Source: Malania oleifera (Eukaryota > Streptophyta > Magnoliopsida > Santalales > Ximeniaceae). From it: 64,000 nt of DNA. Shown piece by piece: positions 54,139 through 64,000 of this stretch. The stretch is from contig NC_080422.1 of assembly GCF_029873635.1 (NCBI RefSeq), forward strand, positions 18,780,049-18,844,048. The letters are read 5' to 3'. The notes below the pieces were generated by a model. It saw only the letters and a program-made list of their open reading frames with translations. It was not told the DNA's origin and did not search any database. How positions within the stretch are numbered: the first letter of the stretch is position 1; every line of letters starts with the position of its first letter. The translations under genes were made by a program, and so were the position numbers.

Positions 54139-54920
54139 TATATATATATATATAGAAAGGCATGCGAGAATCCTAGATTCACTACCAGCATGCAATATAC
54201 AAATCTGCATCAGCCGTGTAGATGACATTTATAGTACTAGTATCAACTCAATCCAGTATATTCATGGGATATTCAATGAGCACACAATAGTTCTGACTAG
54301 CATGCAATATAATAAGTTCTTAAGCATCAGTTCATTAGAGATGAATTTCAAAAATAAACAATAAACAATATGTTAGAATAAGAGGTATATAGCAAGTATT
54401 TCATTATAAGCATGCAACATTCTATAAAGGATTTTCACTCATCCTTTCAAAACCATTTTTAGCAAAATCATTTCTGATTTCATTTTTGAGAAATGTTTAA
54501 AAAAATTTCGGCAGCATGCCGACTGTAATTTGAACAAATTTTCAAAAAAATTTGATCTGAAAAGAAGTTTTATATATATAGTTGTGACTAGCATGCAATA
54601 TAATAAGCTCTTAAGCATCAGTTCATTAGAGAGGAAGTTCAAAAATAAAATAATAAAACAATATGTTAGAATAAGAGGTATATAACAAGTATTTCATTTC
54701 AAGCATGCAACATTCAATAAAGGATTTTCACTCATCCTTTCAAAAACATTTTTTAGCAAAATCATTCACTCATCCTTTCAATAATTTTTAGTATCATCTT
54801 TAATAATTTCTTTGGCTTGCTATACGCTATGACATATTTCGCTCTTCGTTTGTTAAGATTAAGGAAATGACCTCATATATAACTATTAGAACCAAATTCA
54901 TAACAATGAGAGATTCAAAC
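54139..54920 (-). repeat. LTR subsegment duplicated in tandem
   Basis: The block from ATGCAATATAATAAG(T/C)TCTTAAGCATCAG to CACTCATCCTTTC occurs at about 54300 and 54590, and is a copy of 48800-49040. The offset is about 291 bp. It probably belongs to the LTR interrupted at 49085. Confidence 0.75.
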
Positions 54921-55211
54921 CCTAAACTAGCGTGCCATGAATTTTATTTTATTTTGTTTTAGTGAACTCGATTTTCGATAAAATCTCAATCTCAAAAATA
55001 AAGAAGGCTTAAATTCATAGATTACAACAGTCAACAAAGATCCCAACATAAATTCCTTATTGTTCCTCATATGAAAATTCCATTTAAAGATTTGTGGTTT
55101 TCGCTCAATTGACAAACAATCCATATGATGACTATAATTAACTAGATAAGAAATCCTATTAAAGAAAAAGCAATTGTTGCAATGAGGATGAGGGTCAAAC
55201 ATTAAAAAGGT
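54921..55211. other. Unassigned sequence left of the large Gypsy
   Basis: A 91-codon open frame on the minus strand (55202-54927) shows no recognisable domain and is probably chance. Confidence 0.5.
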
Positions 55212-55759
55212 TGTAATGACCTGCCTAATTTATCATATAATTTTTTTCCACATAATAATAATAACCTGGTAAACCATAACCCACCTGAACCCAAGGGTGC
55301 CAGGGGTAACTTGAAATTCATCACCATTACCTAAGCAGCAAGAAACATGAAATTATATACAATCAAAATACCATTCAACCCAATACTACAACCGTCATAT
55401 AAATATACACATCTCAAAAATATCCAAAATAGTCCCAGGGTCACCACCCAAAATTCCGTCTGACCCTAGCAAGTACTTACCCTTTAGGTAAGGTAAGACT
55501 ATCAAACACTAGCGCTGCGGAGCTTTATCCGCTCTTCTATCTGGGGTCCCTAAAATGTTCATATAATTTGAGGTGAGACACCTTTTAGTAAGGGAAAATA
55601 AACTAATACCAGTGTGTGGCAACATGAGTATTTCCGTGTTATTCATATAATCGTACATAAACATACTTGGTACAATTATCTATGTCATATCTGGGAAAAA
55701 CATGTATATAATCATATCATGGTGGAACATACTGAATTTCCACAAACATATCTCATCTC

Positions 55760-55794
<35 letters not shown>

Positions 55795-57326
55795 GAAAAC
55801 ATCCTGCAAGGTTAGCTGGCTGGTGTCATGTCTTACCCCCACATGACTGGGTTATGCGGCCCGAAGGCGGGATCCGACAATGGCTGATCGACCACTGCTG
55901 AATCAAAAGTTAAAGTCTATAAGTACGGTGGGTCTGCCTCTACTGGTCCGTACACTAGCGGCGCCAACACTATAATAAACCACATCAACTGCCATTCTCC
56001 CGCTGCCCCGTACAGCTAGCGGTAGCACTAACATATCATGATCGTGATCATATAGCTACGGTACCGTGCTCGTGCAAGCCTAAACCAAGCCAACTAGGTT
56101 CTGATAACATATAACATATTTTCAAATTGTGATACATGGCTATTTCATAATAATAATTATCAAGTTAATATCATCATATCATTTCATAACAAAATATGAA
56201 AATCTTCGGCCCTTACGCCGGCATTTCGTATTTTATCAATCACGGCCCGTACGCCATATTACATACCAAATAAAATTCTCGGCCAGTACACCGTCATATC
56301 ATATAGAAGGCTTGGCCCGTACACCAGCATATCATATAAAAAAACTCTTAGCCCGTACGCCGGTATATCATAATAAAACCCTCGGTGCATACGCCGATAT
56401 ATCATAAAAAAACACTTGGCTTGTACGCCGGTATATCATAGTAAAACTTTGTATCATTTTAACATTTTCCCAAAAAACAGTAAATCATAATGAATTCTAC
56501 TCATACCACATAAAATGGGTATTACACATATTTAAAACATATAATCATTTACAGCAGTATTTTCCCAAACATAATGCTAATATATATTTATTTTCCTGAA
56601 ATTAAATGTTGTAAGATTATACATATATTTTCATGAAAACAACTAACTTAATTTATCCCCTTACCTGATTCTTGAAAAGCCCCTAAAATTTACCAGTCCT
56701 GCACCCGCAAGGTTCCCCGTTCAACACCTTAAAATCAACATCTCCTAGAACAAAACTTTAGTATTTTCTTGACTACTACAACTTTTACAATTACAGGAAA
56801 GTCAAATACTAAATAAAATGCCTTACCCTAAACTTGAAATGGAGTCCAAGCTAGCCCCACCGACGATCCACTCCAGTAAACTTGAAGAGAACTTCCTCAA
56901 GAGTGTCGTGGCAGCTTTAGATCATTGATCTGGTGAAGAACGAACCTAGAAACTTAGAGAGAAGGGTGGGAAACCGAAGAGGATAGAGAAAGCAAGTTTT
57001 GTGCGTGAATTTTCAGCTAAAAAAAAAATGAAGTTTAGGCTATTTTTACACTGGCCTTCGTCGACAAGCCACGTCTCTTCGTTGACGAGGTCAAGAAGTA
57101 AATTCGTCGACGAATACTTACCCTCGTCGACGAAATTCAGAACTGAGATATATCCTCTCAGTATTTTCTCATCGACGAGACAGGACCCTGTCGACGAGCC
57201 CCTCATGTGTGCTCATCGATGAATCTCTTGTGTTCGTCAACGAGACCCTGTTTAAATATTAAAATAAAATTTCCTTTCCCCCCTTCTTTCATTATTTAAA
57301 TACCATAATTTCTCCGAGTCATTACA
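55212..57326 (-). repeat. 3' LTR, 2115 bp
   Basis: On the + strand it runs TGTAATGACC...GAGTCATTACA. It contains an (AAT)n tract (about 55760-55792), a CCCGTACGCCGG minisatellite (56200-56440) and TCGTCGACGA words (57058-57240). Confidence 0.93.
56200..56440. repeat. LTR minisatellite, unit about 33-36 bp
   Basis: About seven units of the form GGCCCGTACGCCGG-TATATCATA with variable A-runs. The matching array in the other LTR is at about 63380-63610. Confidence 0.9.
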
Positions 57327-57421
57327 TTCTCCTCTCCTTATAAAATTTCGTCCTCGAAATTTGATATTCATATGATTCATCATCCTTTAAAGGCAAAACA
57401 ATCTACTTATTTTATTACTTA

Positions 57422-57454
57422 CCCTCACTTATGGCGAAAGAATACCGTGGTTAC
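57422..57454 (-). repeat. 33-bp 3'-tail motif in the minus-strand Gypsy
   Basis: On the minus strand it starts GTAACCACGG and ends CATAAGTGAGGG, between integrase and the polypurine tract. It has three differences from 52112-52144. Confidence 0.85.
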
Positions 57455-57625
57455 ATTCCAAGTCCTGGGAGATTACATATATAAAATAAAAATTCCCCCA
57501 AAACAAAAAGACTACTTACTAACTAAACTATTACATGTACCTGCAAAAGAAATACTCTATAATCACTTACACCTCCCTAGTTATGACTGAACTCCAAGGA
57601 ACAATTGCGGGTATTTCTGCCTTAT

Positions 57626-58907
57626 CTATTCCTCAAATTCCCAAGAAGTTTCTTCTATTGCGTGATTTCTCCACAAAACTTTTACCTGAGGAATCTTCTT
57701 ATTACGTAATTCCTGCTCCTTCCTGTCCAAAATATGTACTGGTACCTCCTCATAAACTAGTAAATTACTGAACTCTAATTCACTATAGCTGATTACATGA
57801 AAAGGATCTAGAATGTATTTCCTCAACATGGAAACATGGAATACGTCGTGTATCTTGGACAATACAGGTGGTAAAACTAACCTGTAGGCAACTGGCCCCA
57901 CTTTCTCTAGAACCTCAAATGGGCCTATGAACCTAGGGCTAAGTTTTCCTTTCCTCCAGAATCTCATAACCCCTTTTAACGAAAGTATCTTCAAAAACAC
58001 ATGGTCACTGATATGAAACTCTAACTTCCTAAGGCGGTTATCGGCGTAACTCTTCTATAGGCTTTGAGCTACACCGATTCTATCTCTAATGAGTTGAACC
58101 TTATCATACTCTTGCTGCACTAACTCTGGCCCCACAAATCGCCGCTCACCCACTTCATCCCAAAATAAAGGAGAATGACATCTCCTATAATAGAGTGCCT
58201 TAAATGGTGTCATGCCAATACTGGTATGATAACTATTATTATACGCAAACTCCACTAGTGGCAAAAACTGGGTCCAACTACCCCCAAAATCTAGCACACA
58301 TGCTCAAAGCATATCTTTTAATATCTGTATCGTCCTCTCAGTCTGCCTGTATGACTAAGGATGGAATGTCTTGCTAAAAGATAACTGAGACCCTAGAGCT
58401 TCTTGCAAGCTTCTCCAAAATCGTGACGTGAAACATGGGTCTCGATCTGACACTATAGACATTGGAATTTCATGAGAATGGACTATCTCTTGAATATAAA
58501 TCTCTCCCAAACGGTTAAGGGAGTAACTAATCTTGATAGGAAGAAAATGGGCAGTCTTAGTCAAACAGTCTACAATCACCCAAATAGCATTCTAACCATG
58601 CAACGCTGACGGCAGTCCTGATACAAAACCATAGATATATGATCCCATTTCCACTTTGGAATAGAAAGTGGCTACAACTAGCCCGCCGACCTTTGGTGCT
58701 CAGATTTTATCTGCTAGCACGTCAAACATTGTTCCACATACTCTCAATTTCTTTCTTTATACCACTCCACCAATAAGACTCTCTTAAATCCCTACACATC
58801 TTCGTACTTCCGGGATGAACTATATACAAAGATCTGTGAGCCTCCTTTAAGATAGTCTTCCTGATATCAACATCGATAGGAACACATAATCTGGAACGGA
58901 ACCACAA
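57626..58907 (-). pseudogene. Gypsy integrase with C-terminal chromo-like tail
   Basis: The zinc-binding region is at 58907-58722 (ILKEAHRSLYIVHPGSTKM). The catalytic core pieces are at 58579-58355 (IVDCLTKTAHF, DRDPCFTSRFW) and 58297-58055 (VEFAYNNSYHTSIGMTPF). The tail at 58000-57626 has IHDVFHVSMLRKY and PQVKVLWRNHAIEETSWE, the chromodomain-like end of plant chromoviruses. Several stops separate the parts. Confidence 0.92.
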
Positions 58908-58940
58908 AGTTCCGTCATCTGTAATATAGATCTCCTTTTC

Positions 58941-60257
58941 CTAACCATTCTGCACTCTAACTAATACCTCTGCTAATTTTGGATTGTCTTTCTGAGCAGC
59001 TTTAATCTTTTCCTGCAGAGTAGGCTGCACCATTAGATTGGCAATACATACTTGAGGATCACTCTCAACCAACTCTATGTTGAGTCTCTCCAGATCCATC
59101 ATAATCGGATACTGAATCTTCATAGCTGCCAACGCTGGTCCCACAAACTTCCTACTCAATGCATCAGCTACCACGTTTGCTTTCCCTGGGTGGTAATTGA
59201 TGGTACAATCGAAATCTTTAATAAGCTCCAACCACCTTCTCTACCTCATGTTTAGTTCCTTCTAGGTGAAAAAGTTCTTTAAACTCTTATGGTCAGAGAA
59301 AATTTCACATCGCTCGCCGTATAGGTAATGCCTCCAAATCTTCAATGCAAGTACCACTGCAACCAATTCAAGATCGTGGGTAGGGTAGTTCTTTTCATAT
59401 TCTTTCAACTTCCTTGAAGCATACACTACCACTTTACCATGCTACATCAGTACACAACCAAGTCCCTTCAAGGACGCATCACTGTAGATAACATATCCCT
59501 CACCCCCCCTTGACTGGATGATTAATACTGGTGCCGTGACAAGCCTCTGCTTTAATTCTTGAAAACTCCGCTCACAGCTGTCGTCCCATTCAAATCTGGT
59601 GTTCTTCTTGGTCAATCGTGTCAGAGGTCCCGATAGCACTGAGAATCCCTCAACGAAACGACGGTAATACCCAGCTAACCCTAAGAAACTTCTTATCGCT
59701 AGGACGTTCCTTGGTCTAACCCAATTTACTACCGCATCAATCTTACTAGGATCCACAGAAATTTCGTCCCTTGATATGACGTGCCCCAAAAACATAACCT
59801 TCTCGAATCAGAATTCACATTTTCTGAACTTGGAATATAACTTCTTTTCCCTGAGCGTTTGTAAAACCTGCCTCAAATGCGTCTCGTGCTCCTTATAATT
59901 CCTCGAATAGACCAGTACATCATCAATAAAAACAACAACAAATTGGTCCAAGTATTGGTGGAAGACTCTATTCATCAAGTCCTTAAATACTGTAGGAGCA
60001 TTCGTCAAACCAAATGGCATAACAAGAAATTCATAATGCCCATATTTGGTTCTGAAGGTCGTCTTCGATACATCTTCTACTTCCACTTTCACCTGATGAT
60101 AGCTTGATCTGAGGTCAATCTTAGAGTACACTCGTGTACCCTGGAGTTGGTCAAATAAATCATCCATATGAGGTAGAGGATACTTGTTCTTGATTGTCAC
60201 TTTATTAATATCCCTATAATCTATACACATCCTCATAGTCCCGTCTTTCTTCTTCAT
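58941..60257 (-). pseudogene. Gypsy reverse transcriptase and RNase H
   Basis: Reverse transcriptase (60257-59808) shows [41 protein letters not shown] and the catalytic [10 protein letters not shown]. RNase H (59795-59442 and 59420-58941) shows [16 protein letters not shown] and HPGKANVVADALSRK. A stop at about 59805 and others break the frame. Confidence 0.94.
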
Positions 60258-60326
60258 AAATAGAACTGGAACTCCTCATAGAGATACACTAGGTCGTATA
60301 AAATCCTTATCAAGCAAATCTTGCAA

Positions 60327-60990
60327 CTAATTCTTTAATTCTGCTAAATCTGCTAGCGCCTTTTGGTAAGGTGCTCTAGAGATCGGCGCTGTATTTGGAA
60401 GTAGATCAATAGCAAAATCTATCTCCCGATCAGGTGGCAAGCCTAGTAACTCATCTGGAAAAACATCCGTAAACTCCTTTACTACTAGCGTACTAGTGAG
60501 CTTCACTTCATTCCCTACCATTTCTTTCACAAATGCCACAAATCCCTGACAACCACTTAGGAGCAATCTCCTCGCTTGAATAGCTGAAACTAACTGGGGC
60601 AAAGATTGCACTCGCGATCCTATAAACTTGAATTCTGGTTTTCCCAAACGTCTGAATATTACTTCCTTTAAACGACAATCTATGCTGGCGTAATTGGTTG
60701 CCAACCAGTCCATACCGAATATTACATCGAACCCATGCATGTCTAGCACTATCAAATCGGCAGACAAAATTTCTCCTTAAATATTCATTAGAAAACCCCA
60801 GAATACCCCTACTACACCTCACTGCTGACCCGGTCGATGTAGTCACTAATAATTCAATATCTAACAGCTATGTTTCTGCCCTACACAATTTAATACACCC
60901 CATGGACACGAAAGAATGTGTGGCTTATGAATCAAACAATACAATAACTTTAAAAGAAAGCATGCTAGTCATACCTGTCACCACGTCGCC
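60327..60990 (-). pseudogene. Gypsy protease region
   Basis: Encodes DLIVLDMHGFDVIFGMDWLA and the linker VKEFTDVFPDELLGLPPDREIDF that precedes reverse transcriptase. The N-terminal part with the catalytic Asp lies at about 60990-60900 in a broken frame. Confidence 0.85.
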
Positions 60991-61039
60991 GGCTATCTCA
61001 GCATCACCCGACATTAGAGCAAAAACTCTAGCTAGAGCC

Positions 61040-62070
61040 ATATTCCTCTACTGGACTCCACGTGGTGCCTGATAGACTCCCTGGTACGGTCTAGGAGCAG
61101 AAGTGGCATCTGGTGGTGTAGGGCAATCTCGCACCAGATGTCCCTGTTTACCGTAGCTATAGCAAACATCTCTCCCTACTCGACACTCTTCCCAGTGTCT
61201 CCTCCCACAAGTCTAATAGACAAGAGGATTCTACACTGTTTGAACCTTACGATCCCCAATCTCCTACCTCCACCCTTTGCCATAGTTTCCTCTCCTCCAC
61301 TGACCTTGCCTAGGACCTTGCTGGTAGCCTAAAGATGCAAATCTCTTCTTTTGTCCCTGTTTCTCTGCATCCATACACTACCTAACCTCTACCAAGGTTG
61401 CTCTGTCGACTAACTCAACAAAATATTGTATCTTTAGTACCACCGCCTACTTGTATACGCCTCTCCTCATTCCTCTTTCAAACTGTCTTGTCTTCTTTAT
61501 CTCATCAGGAACAATATACGGAGCGAAGCGAGAGAGCACTATAAACCGCACCGCATACTACTGGACTGACAGTTGTCCCTACTTCAAACTCAGGAATTCT
61601 TCCACTTTAGCTTCCCTGACAGTAGTTGGAAAATATCTGTCAAAGAATAATTTTTTAAATCGGTCCTATGTAATCGCTATCAGCGTCGTCCTCTACTGCT
61701 CCAAAAGTCTTACAGCAATCCACCACCTCTCGACCTCCCTTGTCAGTTTATAGGTGGTGAAGAGGACCCTCTGTTCCTCCGTACACTGTAATACAGCCAA
61801 AACTTTCTCAATCTTTTGCATACAATTCTCGACGGTTGCAAATTCAACTCCTCCTGAAAATGTCGGAGGATTCATCTTAGTAAACTTCTTTATCATGCAC
61901 CCATGACCTGCATATGGACCTCCCTACTTTTTAAAGCTCCTAGTGATCTCAACCATAACCTGTTGAGCCACGCTGCATAGTACTGCATTAGAATTAGTCC
62001 CGCCTACACTCGAGGGCCCTGCTCCATCACTGCCGCTCGCATCGGCACTACCTCCTCCTGGATCCATCAT
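61040..62070 (-). pseudogene. Gypsy gag
   Basis: Starts MMDPGGGSADASG at 62070 (a second ATG follows at once). A stop comes about 50 codons in. The core KFTKMNPPTFSGG and VERWW is at 61896-61693. A zinc knuckle near 61150-61110 reads C-Y-S-Y-G-K-Q-G-H-L-V-R-D-C: the second cysteine of the usual CxxCxxxxHxxxxC has become tyrosine. Confidence 0.9.
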
Positions 62071-62356
62071 GAAAAACAATAAACATAACTTAGAAACCCT
62101 ATACTTATAATTTACATGCCTAACATAGTTCCTTATCTTAACTTCCTTAGCTCATTCCTAACTCCAGTTCTACATTCTAGGAACACAACCCGACAATAGT
62201 TTACTATGGATTTCCTGAAATTGTCACCCCAGGAAAAACATAGAAACCACCATGGAAGTCCTGCCTCTACACTGTACAACAAAACCTTAAATCATTTTCC
62301 TTTACTCTGATATCGTTTCTGCTACACTCTAAAGTCTACAAAACCTAACAATCTAA

Positions 62357-62368
62357 GCTCTGATACCA
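62357..62368 (-). other. Primer binding site of the large Gypsy
   Basis: TGGTATCAGAGC on the minus strand, three bases after the 5' LTR. Confidence 0.9.
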
Positions 62369-62371
62369 AAC

Positions 62372-62867
62372 TGTAACAACCTACCTAATTTATCATATAA
62401 TTTTTTTTCCACATAATAATAATAACCTGGTAAACCATAATCCACCTGGACCCAAGGGTACCAGGGGTAACCTGAAATTCATCACCATTACCTAAGCAGT
62501 AAGAAACGTGAAATCATATATAATCAAAATACCATTCAAACCAATACCAGATTTTACTACAACCATCATATAAACATACACATCTCAAATATATCCAAAA
62601 TAGTCTTAGGGTTGCCACCCAAAAATCCGTCTGACCCTAGCAAGTACTTACCCTTCAAGTAAGGTAAGACTATCGAACATTAGCACTGCGGAGCTTTATC
62701 CGCTCTTCTATCTGGGGCTCCTGAAATGTTCATATAATTTGAGGTGAGACACCTCTCAGTAAGGAAAAGTAAACTAATACCAGTATATGACAACATGAGT
62801 ATTTCCGTGTTATACATATAATCATACATAAACATACTTGGTACAATTATCTATGCCATATCTGGGA

Positions 62868-62910
<43 letters not shown>

Positions 62911-64000
62911 CATATCATGGTGGAACATACTAAATTTTCATAAACATATCTCATCTCATATAATAATAATAATAGAAAACATCCTCGAAGGTTAGCTGGT
63001 TGGTGCCATGTCTTAACCCCACATGACTGGGTTGTGCGGTCCGAAAGGCGGGATTCGACAATGGTTGGCCGGCCAATATCGAATCAAAAGCAAAAGTCTA
63101 TAAGTACGATGGGTCTGCCTCTACTGGTCCATACACTAGGAGCGCCAACACTATAATAAACCACATCGACTGTCATTCTCTTGCTACCCTATGCGGTTAA
63201 CGATAGCTCTAACATATCATGATCGTGATCATATAGTTATGGTACCATGCTCGTGTAAGTCTAAACCAAGCCAACCAGGTTCTGATAACATATAACATAT
63301 TTTCAAATTGTGATACATGGATATTTCATAATAATAATTGTCAAGTTAATATCATCATATCATTTCATAACATAATATGAAAATCTTCGGCCCTTATGCC
63401 GGCATTTCGTATTTTATCAATCACAGCCCATACGCCATATTACATACCAGATAAAATTCTTGGGTCATACGCCATCATATCATATAGAAGGCTTGACCCG
63501 TACGCCGACATATCATATAAGAAACTCTACGCCAGTATATCATAATAAAACCCTCGGCCCGTACACCGATATATCATATAAAACTCTCGGCCCGTACGCC
63601 GGTATATCATAGTAAAACTTTGTATCATTTTAACATTTTCCTAGAAAACAGTAAATCATAATGAATTCTATTCATGCCACACAAAATGGGTATTACACAT
63701 ATGTAAAACATATAATCATTTTCAGTAGTATTTTCCCAAACATAATGCTAATATATATTTATTTTCCTAAAATTAAATGTTGTAAGATTATACATATATT
63801 TTCTTGAAAACAACTTGCTTAGTTTATCCCCTTACCTGATTCCTGAAAAACTCCTAAAATATACCAGTCCTGCACTCGCAGAGTTCCCCATTCAATACCC
63901 TGAAATCAACATCTCCCAAAACAAAATTTCAGTATTTTCTTGACTACTACAACTTCTACAACTACAAAAAAGTCAAATATTGAATAAAATGTCTTACCCT
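62372..64000 (-). repeat. 5' LTR, cut by the window end
   Basis: Matches 55212 onward, including the CCCCACATGACTGGGTT block and the CCCGTACGCCGG minisatellite. It has a (TA)n run at about 62877-62908 that is absent from the other LTR. Confidence 0.93.

Larger units (their letters stand above)
55212..64000 (-). mobile_element. Ty3/Gypsy chromovirus-type retrotransposon (minus strand), cut by the window end
   Basis: 3' LTR 55212-57326, internal region 57327-62371, and 5' LTR from 62372 past 64000. Gag, protease, RT, RNase H, integrase and a C-terminal chromo-like tail are all recognisable right to left. The LTRs look roughly 90% identical by eye, so it is not recent. Confidence 0.95.

Noticed and set aside
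54927..55202. Frame of 91 codons on the minus strand as a host or organellar gene
   Set aside because: No recognised motif; considered plastid or mitochondrial origin but could not support it.

Overview
The window is nuclear DNA of a flowering plant, most likely a eudicot. It is AT-rich, its genes have many introns, and it carries nested Copia, Gypsy, LINE, SINE, CACTA and foldback repeats. No bacterial or organellar genes were seen, and the species cannot be named from the sequence.

Only two host genes are supported. The first (+ strand, coding exons at 1981-22567, 5' exons off the left edge) is an ANTI-SILENCING 1 (ASI1/IBM2/SG1)-type protein. It has the C-terminal part of a BAH domain, a basic nuclear-localisation stretch, an RRM and a conserved tail. 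Ten exons join in one frame to 459 codons plus a stop. The second (- strand, 40735-36005) is a complete two-exon histone H2A.Z gene of 135 residues with a 4.3-kb intron. Both products act in chromatin. ASI1 proteins are known to bind RNA and to secure full-length transcripts of genes whose introns contain heterochromatic transposons.

The ASI1-type gene is itself such a gene. A 14,035-bp intron (5644-19678) separates the BAH part from the RRM. It holds a tRNA-derived SINE split by a Copia element (6590-11237, - strand), a second related Copia (11632-16111, + strand) with a perfect target duplication, and a LINE fragment. The two Copias lie head to head about 0.4 kb apart, so the intron RNA could fold into a long imperfect hairpin. 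In both, the gag position is occupied by GC-rich sequence that looks captured from host genes. In the + strand copy it is clearly a permuted piece of cytosolic ribosomal protein uS9 (RPS16). A further Copia end (1-1545) and a Copia remnant (2349-3560) lie in the preceding introns.

Between the two genes, 24.2-32.5 kb is a decayed LINE interrupted by a 2.2-kb non-coding repeat and a 2.5-kb solo Gypsy LTR. Then come three related foldback repeats (32.5-34.15 kb), a duplicated CT-tract unit, and a transition-decayed 25S rRNA fragment (35181-35434).

Right of H2A.Z are degenerate tandem repeats (41.2-41.8 kb), a truncated Copia (43245-46310), a CACTA terminus (46312-46690), a - strand Gypsy gag with LTR (46.7-49.1 kb), a + strand Gypsy inserted in an AT repeat of that LTR (49086-54138), a duplicated LTR subsegment, and a - strand chromovirus-type Gypsy (55212 to beyond 64000). 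All mobile-element reading frames are broken, so they are annotated as pseudogenes.
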